DNA from: a bacterium
Lineage (GTDB): Bacteria > Krumholzibacteriota > Krumholzibacteria > LZORAL124-64-63
Direction: 5' to 3'
Length of the DNA: 7,328 nucleotides
Assembly (NCBI GenBank): GCA_021767885.1
Contig: JAASSM010000071.1
Location: forward strand, 1-7,328
Shown: positions 1-6,307 of the stretch, in pieces
Numbering within the stretch: the first letter of the stretch is position 1
Layout of the letters: every line of letters starts with the position of its first letter
Program-made: the position numbers and the translations under genes
The notes under the pieces: generated by a model
The model's database searches: none
Told to the model about the DNA's origin: nothing
The model's input: the letters and a program-made list of their open reading frames with translations, nothing else

Positions 1-252
1 GGTGGCGGGCGAGGGCGTCTGCGCGCCGGTGCGGTGAGCGTCCGGACGGAAGGCCGCGGCGTCGGCGGCGGTGATCGCCTGGAACAGCGTCCGGCCCACC
101 GCCTCGCACCGCTGCGCGATGCGGGGCGCATCGAGGCCGTGCTGGGCCTGCAGGGCGGGCAGGCCGGCCAGGAGCTCCTGGGCCCCGGCGATCAGCTGGT
201 CGGTGGACGGGTTCTCGCCCGGTGCGGGCAGGGGGATGTCGATCCAGCGCAT
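1..252 (-). CDS. Unrecognised protein, N-terminal part (runs off the left edge)
   Basis: The minus strand is open from an ATG at 252-250 to the window edge, giving 84 codons with no stop. The start is chosen because GGAGG lies four bases before it (minus-strand reading: ccggaggcgccATG). In-frame ATG (312) and GTG (279) codons further upstream lack such a site. Almost every codon ends in G or C, as in the sure genes of this window, so I take it as real. The protein begins MRWIDIPLPAPGENPSTDQL and continues with an Ala/Leu/Gln-rich, probably helical stretch (residues about 18-65). No signal peptide, membrane segment or catalytic motif is visible. I do not recognise the family. It lies downstream of tRNA-Leu on the same strand, with a likely terminator between them. 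I found no convincing promoter of its own. Confidence 0.75.
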   Translation of the reverse strand, partial: MRWIDIPLPAPGENPSTDQLIAGAQELLAGLPALQAQHGLDAPRIAQRCEAVGRTLFQAITAADAAAFRPDAHRTGAQTPSPAT

Positions 253-437
253 GGCGCCTCCGGTACGATGCGGGTCCACGGGGCCCTCGGGAATCGGGCC
301 GGTCGGGACCATGCACGTGGCGTGCCGGTTGCAGGGGGGAGGGTGGCGAGCGGCGGGGTGGGTGACGGGACGCCGCCGGAGGCGCGCCGCACGCCGCCGC
401 TGGGGCCTGGACAGGAGGGGGAACGTCGCTGCCGGGG

Positions 438-461
438 AAAAAAATACCGTCTGCCGGCGGT
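438..461 (-). terminator. Probable intrinsic terminator after tRNA-Leu
   Basis: Read on the minus strand, a short inverted repeat ACCG/CGGT (461-458 with 449-446, 8-nt loop containing the self-complementary GCCGGC) is followed at once by A and seven T (445-438). The T-run is outstanding in such GC-rich DNA and sits just four bases past the CCA of tRNA-Leu. The stem is short, so hairpin strength is uncertain. Confidence 0.5.
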
Positions 462-464
462 GCG

Positions 465-551
465 TGGTGCCCAGGGGGAGACTCGAACTCCCACGAGGTT
501 ACCCCCACTACGACCTGAACGTAGCGCGTCTACCAATTCCGCCACCTGGGC
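465..551 (-). tRNA. tRNA-Leu (anticodon CAG)
   Basis: On the minus strand a complete class II tRNA runs from GCCCAGG (551-545) to the paired CCTGGGC, discriminator A and encoded CCA (467-465). The D-arm region reads GCGGAATTGGTAGACGC. The anticodon stem CTACG/CGTAG encloses the loop TTCAGGT, giving anticodon CAG for CTG codons. A long variable arm with stem GGGG/CCTC (one G-T pair) fits Leu. The T arm is GGGAG-TTCGAGT-CTCCC. CTG is a heavily used leucine codon in this window's genes, so this is likely a major tRNA. A consensus promoter lies upstream and a U-rich terminator candidate lies downstream, so it looks like a single-gene transcript. Confidence 0.97.
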
Positions 552-573
552 ACCATATTCGCGATGTCGCCGT

Positions 574-589
574 GGCGAGCGGGCTCGCC
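574..589 (-). repeat. Perfect inverted repeat in the tRNA-Leu leader
   Basis: GGCGAGC (574-580) and GCTCGCC (583-589) form a perfect inverted repeat around GG. It lies in the predicted 5' leader of the tRNA-Leu transcript, between the promoter and the mature 5' end at 551. It would fold into a GC hairpin upstream of the RNase P cleavage site. Any function beyond this is unknown. Confidence 0.45.
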
Positions 590-602
590 GCGGCGGGGAC
601 GA

Positions 603-631
603 AACTTAGCTCGCACCGGTGGGGGTGTCAA
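603..631 (-). promoter_or_regulatory. Sigma70-type promoter for tRNA-Leu
   Basis: On the minus strand a perfect -35 TTGACA (631-626) is followed by a 17-base spacer and TAAGTT (608-603), which keeps the key T1, A2 and T6 of the -10 box. The start point would be near 596, leaving a leader of roughly 45 nt before tRNA-Leu. The same TTGACA plus 17-base spacing recurs twice at the tRNA cluster on the plus strand, which supports all three. The -10 match is weak outside the key positions. Confidence 0.7.
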
Positions 632-696
632 CCGCCGAATCGCACTTTTCCGCGGCCCCGGAGGCGCGTCTTCGGGGCCCGGCCGGGGACCTGGAC

Positions 697-725
697 TTGA
701 GGGCGGCGCGGGCGCGTGCTAGCTT
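697..725 (+). promoter_or_regulatory. Probable promoter of the smpB operon
   Basis: TTGAGG (697-702), a 17-base spacer, then TAGCTT (720-725) preceded by TG (extended -10, TGCTAGCTT). Transcription would start near 732, about 25 nt before the smpB ATG. It is divergent from the tRNA-Leu promoter, with the two -35 boxes about 65 bp apart. No other candidate with correct spacing was seen before the six-gene run, so it probably drives smpB through rdgB. Confidence 0.55.
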
Positions 726-756
726 GCGAGCCGGTACCCGGCGAACCGAGGAACGG

Positions 757-1230
757 ATGAACGCCAGCAAGTCCACCGGTGGCATCAAGGTCATCGCCCA
801 GAACCGCAAGGCCCGCCACGAGTACGAGATCCTCCAGACGCTGGAGGCGGGCATCGTGCTGCTCGGTTCCGAGGTCAAGGCCCTGCGCAACGGGCGGGTG
901 AACCTGGGCGACAGCTACGGCGAGATCAAGGGCGGCGAGGTCTGGCTGCAGAAGATGCACATCGGCCCCTACGAGATGGCCAACCGCCAGAACCACGATC
1001 CGTTCCGGCGCCGCAAGCTCTTGCTCAACCGGCGGGAGATCCGTAAGCTCGCGCCCCGGCTCGAGGAGGGTGGACGCACCCTGGTGCCGCTGAAGGTGTA
1101 CTTCAAGCACGGGCTGGTGAAGGTGGAGCTGGCGCTCGCCCGCGGCAAGAAGCTGTACGACAAGCGCGAGGACAAGGCCCGGCGCGACGCCGAGCGGCAG
1201 ATCGCGCGCATCACCGGTCGCCGGGGCTGA
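757..1230 (+). CDS. smpB: SmpB, tmRNA-binding protein for ribosome rescue
   Basis: SmpB binds tmRNA (SsrA) and brings it to stalled ribosomes for trans-translation in the cytoplasm. The 157-aa product has the usual family length. The N-terminal part carries the oligonucleotide-binding-fold signatures: N16-R17-K18-A19 then [20 protein letters not shown] (21-40) and [14 protein letters not shown]. It continues with [15 protein letters not shown] and [12 protein letters not shown]. The C-terminal tail has [15 protein letters not shown] (130-144), the basic tail that enters the mRNA channel in known SmpB proteins. The start is the ATG preceded by GAGGA four bases upstream. The reading frame is open further upstream, but that part lacks family similarity and would cover the promoter. 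It is first in the run; the amidase begins 22 nt after its stop. The partner ssrA gene is not in this window. Confidence 0.97.
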   Translation: MNASKSTGGIKVIAQNRKARHEYEILQTLEAGIVLLGSEVKALRNGRVNLGDSYGEIKGGEVWLQKMHIGPYEMANRQNHDPFRRRKLLLNRREIRKLAPRLEEGGRTLVPLKVYFKHGLVKVELALARGKKLYDKREDKARRDAERQIARITGRRG

Positions 1231-1252
1231 GGCCGGCCGGGCAGGGAGCAGC

Positions 1253-2923
1253 ATGGCTCGAACGCAAGGACGGCAGGGGCGCCCGCGGAGCCGGTGCCGG
1301 CGACGGCGGCCGGTGCTGCTGGCGCTGGCGCTGACGCTGACGGCGCTGGCGGGGTGGTCCCCCACGGCGGCCCGGGCGCAGACCGGCGAGGCGCCGGCCG
1401 ACCCCCTGGCCTGGCGACGCGTGGATCCGGCCGCCGCCGACCTCGCCCTGACCATCGAGGATCGCACCAGCGGCCGGACCCGGGCCATCAGCGGCCGCCG
1501 TCTGCTCGCCGGCTCCGGGGAGATCTACCTGCGCTCGGCCGTGGTGGCGGACGTGCTGCAGGCGAGCCGCCTGTGGCAGGCCGTCTCCCGCCAGCTCACC
1601 CTGCAGGTGGCCGGCCGCAGCTTCCGCTGCACCGAGGGCAGCCGGCTGGTGACCCTGGAGGACGGCGAGGCCCTCCTGCCGGTGCCCGTGCTCTACCACG
1701 AGGGCGATCTCTGGCTGCCCCTGATGCTGGTCACGCGCATCGTGGCCCCGGAGGCGGGCCTGGCCCTGCGCTGGGACGCGGACCAGCGGCGCCTGGCGGT
1801 GGGCCAGTCCCAGGTCAACCTCACCGATCTGCGCGTCTCCGAGCTCACCCGCGCCACCAGCGTGCACCTGCTGGCCCGCGAGCCCCTCAGCTTCCGGGCC
1901 AGCAGCCCGGAGCCCGGTCGCATCGAGCTGAAGGTCTACGGGGCCCAGGCCGACCTCGGCCGCGTGCGCCTCGACACCCCCCGGGGCCTGGTGCTCGGTG
2001 CCCGCACGCGCCAGGCCGCCGATCACGCCCTGGTCTCGGTCCGCGTCTCGGACCTGGTCTCCCGCTACCGCACCTACACGCTGCAGGAGGGGCGCGAGAT
2101 CGTCCTGGTGGTGGAGGAGGAGCAGGTCGCCGCGCTGCCCGATCCGGTGCCCCGCGGTCGCGCCGATCTCGCGCTCGCCGGGCGCCCGGTGGACGTGACG
2201 CGGCAGCTGGAGATCCGCACCGTGGTGGTCGACCCCGGTCACGGCGGCGGCGATCCCGGCGTGGCCGGCGTGGAGGGACTGCTCGAGAAGGACATCAACC
2301 TCGCCGTGGGGCGGGAGCTGGCGTCGTACCTGCGCCGGCAGGGGCTGGAGGTGGTCCTCACCCGCGAGGACGACACCCATCTCGGCCTGGCCGATCGCGC
2401 GGAGATCGCCAACGCCGCCGGCGGCGACGTCTTCGTCTCCCTGCACTGCAACGGCTGGTTCAACGAGGGCGCCCATGGCCTGGAGACCTATTTCCTGTCG
2501 CCGGCGAAGTCGGACTGGAGCAAGAGCGTCGAGACCGTGGAGAACCGTGGCCACCCCGAGCACGAGGAGCCCCAGGACGTGGAGTTCATCGTCTGGGACC
2601 TGGTGCAGAATCGCTACATCTCCGCCAGCAGCGACCTGGCCGAGGTGATCCAGGCCGGCGTCTGCGCGGATCTCGGGCTGCCCGACCGCGGTGTCCGGCA
2701 GGCGGGCTTCCGCGTGCTGGTGGGCGCCTGGATGCCGGCGGTGCTGGTGGAGATGGGCTTCCTGACCCATCCGCAGGAGGCCCGGCAGCTGGCCAGCTCC
2801 AGCTACCAGCGTTCCCTGGCTCGCGCCATCGGCGATGCCATCCTCGCCTATCGAGATCAGACCGCCCGTGCCGTGGCCCAGGACGCCACGGCCACCGGCG
2901 CCGGCGGGGCGGGTCAGCGATGA
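1253..2923 (+). CDS. Secreted N-acetylmuramoyl-L-alanine amidase (AmiC-like, Amidase_3)
   Basis: A zinc amidase that cleaves the MurNAc-L-alanine bond of peptidoglycan, acting outside the cytoplasmic membrane. The 556-aa product starts at an ATG four bases after GGAG. A very Arg-rich n-region (residues 3-19) and a hydrophobic core (20-35) lead to a likely signal peptidase cut after A42 (ARA|QT). Residues about 84-183 resemble the copper-amine-oxidase N-terminal-like fold found in envelope proteins, and about 187-288 an AMIN domain (peptidoglycan targeting). The catalytic domain spans about 322-535. It has DPGHGG with zinc ligand H330, E345 of LLEKD, H398 of SLHCN and catalytic E500 of VEMGFLTHP, so it looks active. 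Residues about 417-456, between H398 and E500, correspond to the segment holding the autoinhibitory helix in AmiB/AmiC-type enzymes, which suggests a need for an activator. The stop overlaps the next start (ATGA). The catalytic assignment is secure; the two N-terminal domains are judged by pattern only. Confidence 0.93.
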   Translation: MARTQGRQGRPRSRCRRRRPVLLALALTLTALAGWSPTAARAQTGEAPADPLAWRRVDPAAADLALTIEDRTSGRTRAISGRRLLAGSGEIYLRSAVVADVLQASRLWQAVSRQLTLQVAGRSFRCTEGSRLVTLEDGEALLPVPVLYHEGDLWLPLMLVTRIVAPEAGLALRWDADQRRLAVGQSQVNLTDLRVSELTRATSVHLLAREPLSFRASSPEPGRIELKVYGAQADLGRVRLDTPRGLVLGARTRQAADHALVSVRVSDLVSRYRTYTLQEGREIVLVVEEEQVAALPDPVPRGRADLALAGRPVDVTRQLEIRTVVVDPGHGGGDPGVAGVEGLLEKDINLAVGRELASYLRRQGLEVVLTREDDTHLGLADRAEIANAAGGDVFVSLHCNGWFNEGAHGLETYFLSPAKSDWSKSVETVENRGHPEHEEPQDVEFIVWDLVQNRYISASSDLAEVIQAGVCADLGLPDRGVRQAGFRVLVGAWMPAVLVEMGFLTHPQEARQLASSSYQRSLARAIGDAILAYRDQTARAVAQDATATGAGGAGQR

Positions 2924-3555
2924 ACGACAGCCCTCGCCGCCCTCCCAGCACCGACGCCGCCCGCCGTCGCCGCGGCCGCCGCACCGGCGCCCTGCGCTGG
3001 CCCTTCTGGCTGGGCCTGCTCCTGCTCGCCGGTGGCAGCGCCTGGTTCCTGTGGAGCCTGGGCCGCCAGGCCGCGCCCGAGCTGGAGGCGGTGCCGGAGC
3101 CGTCCGCTCCCGCGGCGGAGGCTCCCGCCGCGGGCGACCGCGCCGTGATCCTGGTCTTCCCCGAGTGGGACGCCGCCGGGTACGTCACCGAGCGCCGGCG
3201 CGTGGCCAGCCGCGGGCGCGCGGAGGAGGACCTGCTGGCCATCATGCAGGAGCTGTGCACCGGTCCGCAGCGCAGCGGGGCGGCGAGCGCCCTGCCCGAG
3301 CGCACGCACGTCCTGGGCGCGTTCCTCGACCGCGATGGTCGCGAGGCGGTGCTGGACTTCAGCAGCGAGCTGGTGGTGCGCCATCCCGGCGGCAGCGCCG
3401 CCGAGTCCGCCACGCTCACCTCCATCCTGCGCACCGTGGCGCTGAACTTCCCCGACGTGGAGGTCTGCCGCATCCTGGTCGGTGGCGAGCAGGCCGAGAC
3501 CATCGCCGGCCACATCGCCCTGGATCGCCCGTTCGACCTGCGGAGGTGGCTCTAG
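2920..3555 (+). CDS. Membrane-anchored GerMN-domain protein (GerM-like)
   Basis: A 211-aa protein with a basic N-terminus (RRRRGRR around 15-21), one hydrophobic segment (about 27-47, [19 protein letters not shown]), a Pro/Ala/Glu-rich linker (about 50-72) and a single GerMN domain (about 74-205). Domain marks are the ILVFPEWD strand, the [12 protein letters not shown] helix and turn, a [11 protein letters not shown] segment, [10 protein letters not shown], and [24 protein letters not shown]. GerM of Bacillus subtilis is a lipoprotein with two such domains needed in sporulation and germination; single-domain relatives occur with amidases and other envelope proteins. The predicted topology puts the domain outside the membrane. 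Its ATG overlaps the amidase stop by four bases, arguing for coordinated synthesis. No clear Shine-Dalgarno precedes the start, so translation probably depends on coupling. The biochemical role is unknown. Confidence 0.88.
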   Translation: MNDSPRRPPSTDAARRRRGRRTGALRWPFWLGLLLLAGGSAWFLWSLGRQAAPELEAVPEPSAPAAEAPAAGDRAVILVFPEWDAAGYVTERRRVASRGRAEEDLLAIMQELCTGPQRSGAASALPERTHVLGAFLDRDGREAVLDFSSELVVRHPGGSAAESATLTSILRTVALNFPDVEVCRILVGGEQAETIAGHIALDRPFDLRRWL

Positions 3556-4418
3556 TGGGGGCCGACCTCGCCGCCCGGCCCATCGGCGTCTTCGATTCCG
3601 GCCTGGGCGGCCTGACGGTGCTGCGGGCGCTGCACGAGCGCCTGCCGGCGGAGGACCTCGTCTACTTCGGCGACACCGCCCGCGTCCCCTACGGCACCAA
3701 GGGTGCGGCCACCGTGCGCGCCTTCGCCTGGCAGGACGCGGCCTTCCTCGCCGCTCGCGGGATCAAGCTCCTGGTGGTGGCCTGCAACACCGCCAGCGCG
3801 TTCGCCCTGGAGGACCTGGCCGCGCGGCTGACCATCCCGGTGCTGGGCGTGATCCAGCCGGGGGTGGACGCCGCCCTGGCCGTCACCCGCGGCGGGCCGG
3901 TGGGCGTGATCGGCACCCGCGGGACCATCGCCTCGGGGCGCTACCAGGCCGGCCTGAGCACGGTCCTGCCCGCCGAGCGCGTGCTGGCGCGGCCCTGCCC
4001 GCTGTTCGTCTCCCTGGTGGAGGAGGGGCTCACCGACCACCCGCTCACCGAGCTGGCGGTGGCCGAGTACCTCGGCGAGCTGCGCGACGCCCGCATCGAC
4101 ACGCTGATCCTCGGCTGCACGCATTACCCGCTGCTGCGGCCGGCCATCGCCCGGTTCATGGGGTCGGGGGTGCGGCTGGTGGACTCGGCCGAGACCCTGG
4201 CCGGCGCGGCGGCGAGCCTGCTGGCCACCACCGGCCTCGTACGCGAGCGCGACCGCGAGGGCCGGCTGGACTTCTTCCTCAGCGATCTACCATGGACCTT
4301 CCGCGAGATCGGGACCCGCTTCCTGGGCAAGCCGATCACGGAGGTCAGCACCGTCCACCTCGACGAGCTGGAAAGCCTGGGCCGCGGCACCGCGCGCCAG
4401 GAAGGGGAACACCGATGA
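3555..4418 (+). CDS. murI: Glutamate racemase MurI
   Basis: Cofactor-independent interconversion of L- and D-glutamate, supplying D-Glu for cytoplasmic peptidoglycan precursors. The 287-aa length is typical. The start is GTG at 3555: GGAGG at 3542-3546 lies eight bases ahead, and homology begins at R8[13 protein letters not shown] (8-21). The start overlaps the last base of the upstream TAG stop. The two-cysteine acid/base pair is present: C77 in VVACNTASA and C188 in LGCTHYPLL, with H190 after it. [11 protein letters not shown], the substrate-pocket segment, is intact, as is PVLGVIQPG. The enzyme therefore looks fully functional. It lies between GerMN and rph, as expected from the racE-gerM-rph neighbourhood of Bacillus. 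Its stop overlaps the rph start (ATGA). Confidence 0.97.
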   Translation: MGADLAARPIGVFDSGLGGLTVLRALHERLPAEDLVYFGDTARVPYGTKGAATVRAFAWQDAAFLAARGIKLLVVACNTASAFALEDLAARLTIPVLGVIQPGVDAALAVTRGGPVGVIGTRGTIASGRYQAGLSTVLPAERVLARPCPLFVSLVEEGLTDHPLTELAVAEYLGELRDARIDTLILGCTHYPLLRPAIARFMGSGVRLVDSAETLAGAAASLLATTGLVRERDREGRLDFFLSDLPWTFREIGTRFLGKPITEVSTVHLDELESLGRGTARQEGEHR

Positions 4419-5125
4419 CCGACCGGAGCGAGGGCCGCGCCGTCACGCAGCTGCGAGCCACGCGCATCACCCGCGATTACCTGCCCCACGCGGAGGGGTC
4501 GTGCCTCATCGAGATGGGCAACACGCGCGTGATCTGCACCGCGAGCATCGCCCACGGCGTGCCGCGGTGGCTCAAGGGCGCGGGCCAGGGCTGGGTCACC
4601 GCGGAGTACGGCATGCTGCCGCGCAGCACCGAGGAGCGCATGCGCCGCGAGGCGGCCGGCAACGGCCAGGGCGGCCGCACCATGGAGATCCAGCGCCTGA
4701 TCGGCCGTGCCCTGCGCACGGTGACCGACCTGCACGCCCTCGGCGAGATCACCGTCACCCTGGACTGCGACGTGATCCGCGCCGACGGCGGCACCCGCTG
4801 CGCCGCCATCAACGGCGCGGCGGTGGCGCTCTTCGACGCCCTCGAGCGCCTGCGCCTGCGCAAGCACCCCATGCGCACGCTGGTGGGCGCCATCAGCCTG
4901 GGCGTGGTCGACGGCGAGATCCTCATGGATCTCGACTACCGCGAGGACTCCCGCGCGGAGACCGACATGAACGTGGTGATGGCCGAGGGCGGCGGGCTCA
5001 TCGAGGTCCAGGGCACCGCCGAGCGCGCCCCCTTCGATCGCGAGCAGCTCGACCGCATGCTCGACCTCGCCGCCGCCGCCATCGGCAAGCTCAACCAGCT
5101 GCAACGACAGGTGCTGTCCACCTGA
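4415..5125 (+). CDS. rph: Ribonuclease PH
   Basis: A phosphorolytic 3'-to-5' exoribonuclease that trims the 3' ends of tRNA precursors and other RNAs, normally as a ring hexamer. The 236-aa length is normal for a single-domain enzyme. Recognisable blocks are [20 protein letters not shown] (22-41), [20 protein letters not shown] with [22 protein letters not shown], the phosphate-binding GGTR (125-128), [17 protein letters not shown] with D178 and D184 at the catalytic metal site, and IEVQGTAE near the end. The segment after GGTR reads CAAINGA where TASITGA is usual, a mild variation beside an intact motif. The ATG overlaps the murI stop by four bases and AGGGGA lies six bases upstream. The neighbouring tRNA genes are plausible substrates, although all encode CCA. 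Confidence 0.97.
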   Translation: MTDRSEGRAVTQLRATRITRDYLPHAEGSCLIEMGNTRVICTASIAHGVPRWLKGAGQGWVTAEYGMLPRSTEERMRREAAGNGQGGRTMEIQRLIGRALRTVTDLHALGEITVTLDCDVIRADGGTRCAAINGAAVALFDALERLRLRKHPMRTLVGAISLGVVDGEILMDLDYREDSRAETDMNVVMAEGGGLIEVQGTAERAPFDREQLDRMLDLAAAAIGKLNQLQRQVLST

Positions 5126-5139
5126 GGAGGTTCGACGTC

Positions 5140-6159
5140 ATGCCTGCTGCGTCGCGCACCGTGGTCCTGGCCAGCCGCAACCAGGACAAGCTCCGCGAGC
5201 TGCGCCAGCTCTGCGAGGGCCGGCCCTTCACCGTCACCTCGATCCTCGATCACCCCGGCCTGCCCGAGGTGATCGAGGACGGGACCAGCGCCCTGGGCAA
5301 CGCCACGCGCAAGGCCCTGGTGGCGGCGGCGTTCACCGGCGAGATCGCCGTGGCCGACGACACCACCCTGCAGGTCTTCAACCTGGGCGACATGCCCGAC
5401 GTCTTCGCCTCGCGTTTCGCCGGCCCGGGGGCCAGCTACGAGGACAACACGCGTCTGCTGCTGGAGCTCATGGCCGCGGTGGAGCCGGGGGACCGCGGGG
5501 CGCGCTTCGAGACCAGCATGGTGTGGATCGACCCGCAGCCGCCGGCCGGCCTGGCCGCCGCCGCGGCCGCCCCGGCGGCCACGCGCTGGCTCCACGATCC
5601 GTTCCAGCGCTCCATCCGCCTGGCCGCGGACGAGGACCCGGACGGCTACTGGGACGAGCTGGTGGACCGCAAGCGCATCTGGGCCGACTACCATGCCTGG
5701 GCGCGGACCCTGCCGCCCGGCTGGGGCGCCGACCGCGAGCGGCTGCTGGAGATCGTCGACCAGCTGGTGCAGCCGTATCTGCACGGCGGCCGACCCACCG
5801 ACGCGCCGGCCGACGCCATGCACGTCCCCGATACCCGCCTGTGGACGGCCAGCGGGCCGGATGATCGCGAGCCGCCGGCCACGCTGGTGGCGCCGGCCGG
5901 CCTGCCGGCCGACGCGCCCGGCCGCGGCCGCTGCGCGCCGGTGTGGTTCGAGCTGAGTGCCAGCGGCCGCCTGCTGGGCCAGCTCACGCGCCAGCCCCTG
6001 GGCTCGGGCGGGTTCGGCTACGATCCCGTCTTCCAGCCCCAGGGCAGCGACCGCACCCTGGCGGAGATGGCCCCCGAGGAGAAGGCGGCCATCAGCCACC
6101 GCGGGCGCGCCATGCGGCGCCTGCTCGAGGCGGTGGGGCGGGCCTACGGCGTGGGCTGA
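5140..6159 (+). CDS. rdgB: RdgB/HAM1-family XTP/dITP diphosphatase with a large internal insertion
   Basis: RdgB hydrolyses dITP, XTP and related purine triphosphates to monophosphates, keeping deaminated bases out of DNA and RNA. AGGAGG at 5125-5130 lies nine bases before the ATG. The substrate loop LASRNQDKLREL (10-21) matches the family S/TxNxxK motif. Next come the acidic motif VADDTTLQV (71-79), RFETSMVWI (122-130), GSGGFGYDPVF (288-298) and EEKAAISHRGRAM (313-325) with S319-H320-R321. The DD pair is kept, but the usual DSG is D-T-T. At 339 aa it is far longer than the roughly 200-aa family norm. The excess lies between the strand ending near residue 131 and the one restarting at about 268. 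Family assignment is firm; whether specificity is unchanged is open. It is the last gene of the run and no clear terminator follows. Confidence 0.93.
   Translation: MPAASRTVVLASRNQDKLRELRQLCEGRPFTVTSILDHPGLPEVIEDGTSALGNATRKALVAAAFTGEIAVADDTTLQVFNLGDMPDVFASRFAGPGASYEDNTRLLLELMAAVEPGDRGARFETSMVWIDPQPPAGLAAAAAAPAATRWLHDPFQRSIRLAADEDPDGYWDELVDRKRIWADYHAWARTLPPGWGADRERLLEIVDQLVQPYLHGGRPTDAPADAMHVPDTRLWTASGPDDREPPATLVAPAGLPADAPGRGRCAPVWFELSASGRLLGQLTRQPLGSGGFGYDPVFQPQGSDRTLAEMAPEEKAAISHRGRAMRRLLEAVGRAYGVG
5540..5553 (+). repeat. 14-bp direct repeat, left copy, flanking the rdgB insertion
   Basis: CGCCGGCCGGCCTG occurs here and again at 5891-5904, exactly 351 bp (117 codons) later and in the same frame. 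Both encode Pro-Ala-Gly-Leu (residues 135-138 and 252-255). The motif is low in complexity for this GC-rich DNA, so chance is possible. Confidence 0.7.
5891..5904 (+). repeat. 14-bp direct repeat, right copy, flanking the rdgB insertion
   Basis: Second exact copy of CGCCGGCCGGCCTG (first at 5540-5553). Joining the two copies would remove 117 codons and leave an RdgB of about 222 residues, near the family norm. Confidence 0.7.
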
Positions 6160-6206
6160 GCCACCGTCGCGGTCCGGCGTCGCCCGCGGCCAGGCGGCAG
6201 CCCGCG

Positions 6207-6235
6207 TTGACACCGGCGCGGTGGTCGCCTATCAA
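6207..6235 (+). promoter_or_regulatory. Strong promoter of the tRNA Pro-Arg-His cluster
   Basis: Perfect TTGACA (6207-6212), a 17-base spacer and TATCAA (6230-6235, part of TATCAAT), the best -35/-10 pair in the window. Transcription would start near 6242, about 65 nt before tRNA-Pro. The leader contains two small hairpins (6260-6274 and 6287-6305). The promoter makes the tRNA cluster independent of the upstream protein operon. Confidence 0.8.
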
Positions 6236-6286
6236 TTCGGTTCGCTCGCGGTCCGGCCAGCGTCGAAAGGACGCCGTCCGCGGCCG

Positions 6287-6305
6287 CGGGCACGTCGCTT
6301 GCCCG
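6287..6305 (+). repeat. Hairpin just before tRNA-Pro
   Basis: CGGGCA (6287-6292) pairs with TGCCCG (6300-6305) around a 7-nt loop, ending two bases before the mature tRNA-Pro 5' end. It would lie in the 5' precursor removed by RNase P. Function is not known. Confidence 0.4.
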
Positions 6306-6307
6306 GT

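Larger units (their letters stand above)
5533..5937 (+). other. Inserted segment inside rdgB (residues about 132-266)
   Basis: Canonical RdgB passes from one strand to the next here with about ten residues. This protein has about 135. The segment opens with an Ala/Pro-rich run (139-148) and continues with WLHDPFQRSIRLAADEDPDG, then an acidic/basic, tryptophan-rich region that looks helical (WDELVDRKRIWADYHAWAR and RERLLEIVDQLVQPYL). It ends in a Pro/Gly/Asp-rich linker. No catalytic or metal motif that I recognise is present. Base and codon use match the host gene, and the frame is open throughout. The boundaries are estimated from family motifs, not from an alignment. Confidence 0.75.

Noticed and set aside
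465..551. tRNA-Leu as an integration site for a mobile element
   Set aside because: No integrase, no repeated tRNA 3' end and no composition shift was seen nearby.
71..700. Plus-strand frame crossing the tRNA-Leu gene
   Set aside because: It contains the antisense translation of tRNA-Leu (GRLELPRGYPHYDLNVARLP) and otherwise only low-complexity residues.
1253..1380. Twin-arginine export signal on the amidase
   Set aside because: The n-region is very Arg-rich but lacks the S/T-R-R-x-F-L-K pattern, and the hydrophobic core and ARA cleavage site suit ordinary Sec export.
1211..2770. Long open frame on the minus strand opposite the amidase (519 codons)
   Set aside because: It is composed of low-complexity Gly/Ala/Arg/His runs, has no motifs, and mirrors a gene with secure catalytic motifs. 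Such antisense frames are expected in very GC-rich DNA.
1294..2919. Plus-strand frame running through the amidase into the GerMN gene
   Set aside because: Its upstream part is an out-of-frame shadow of the amidase rich in Arg/Pro/Gly. Family similarity begins only at the ATG at 2920.
4936..6213. Long open frame on the minus strand opposite rdgB (425 codons)
   Set aside because: It is a shadow of the rdgB codon pattern with no recognisable domain. It does not explain the RdgB insertion, whose own frame has coherent codon use.
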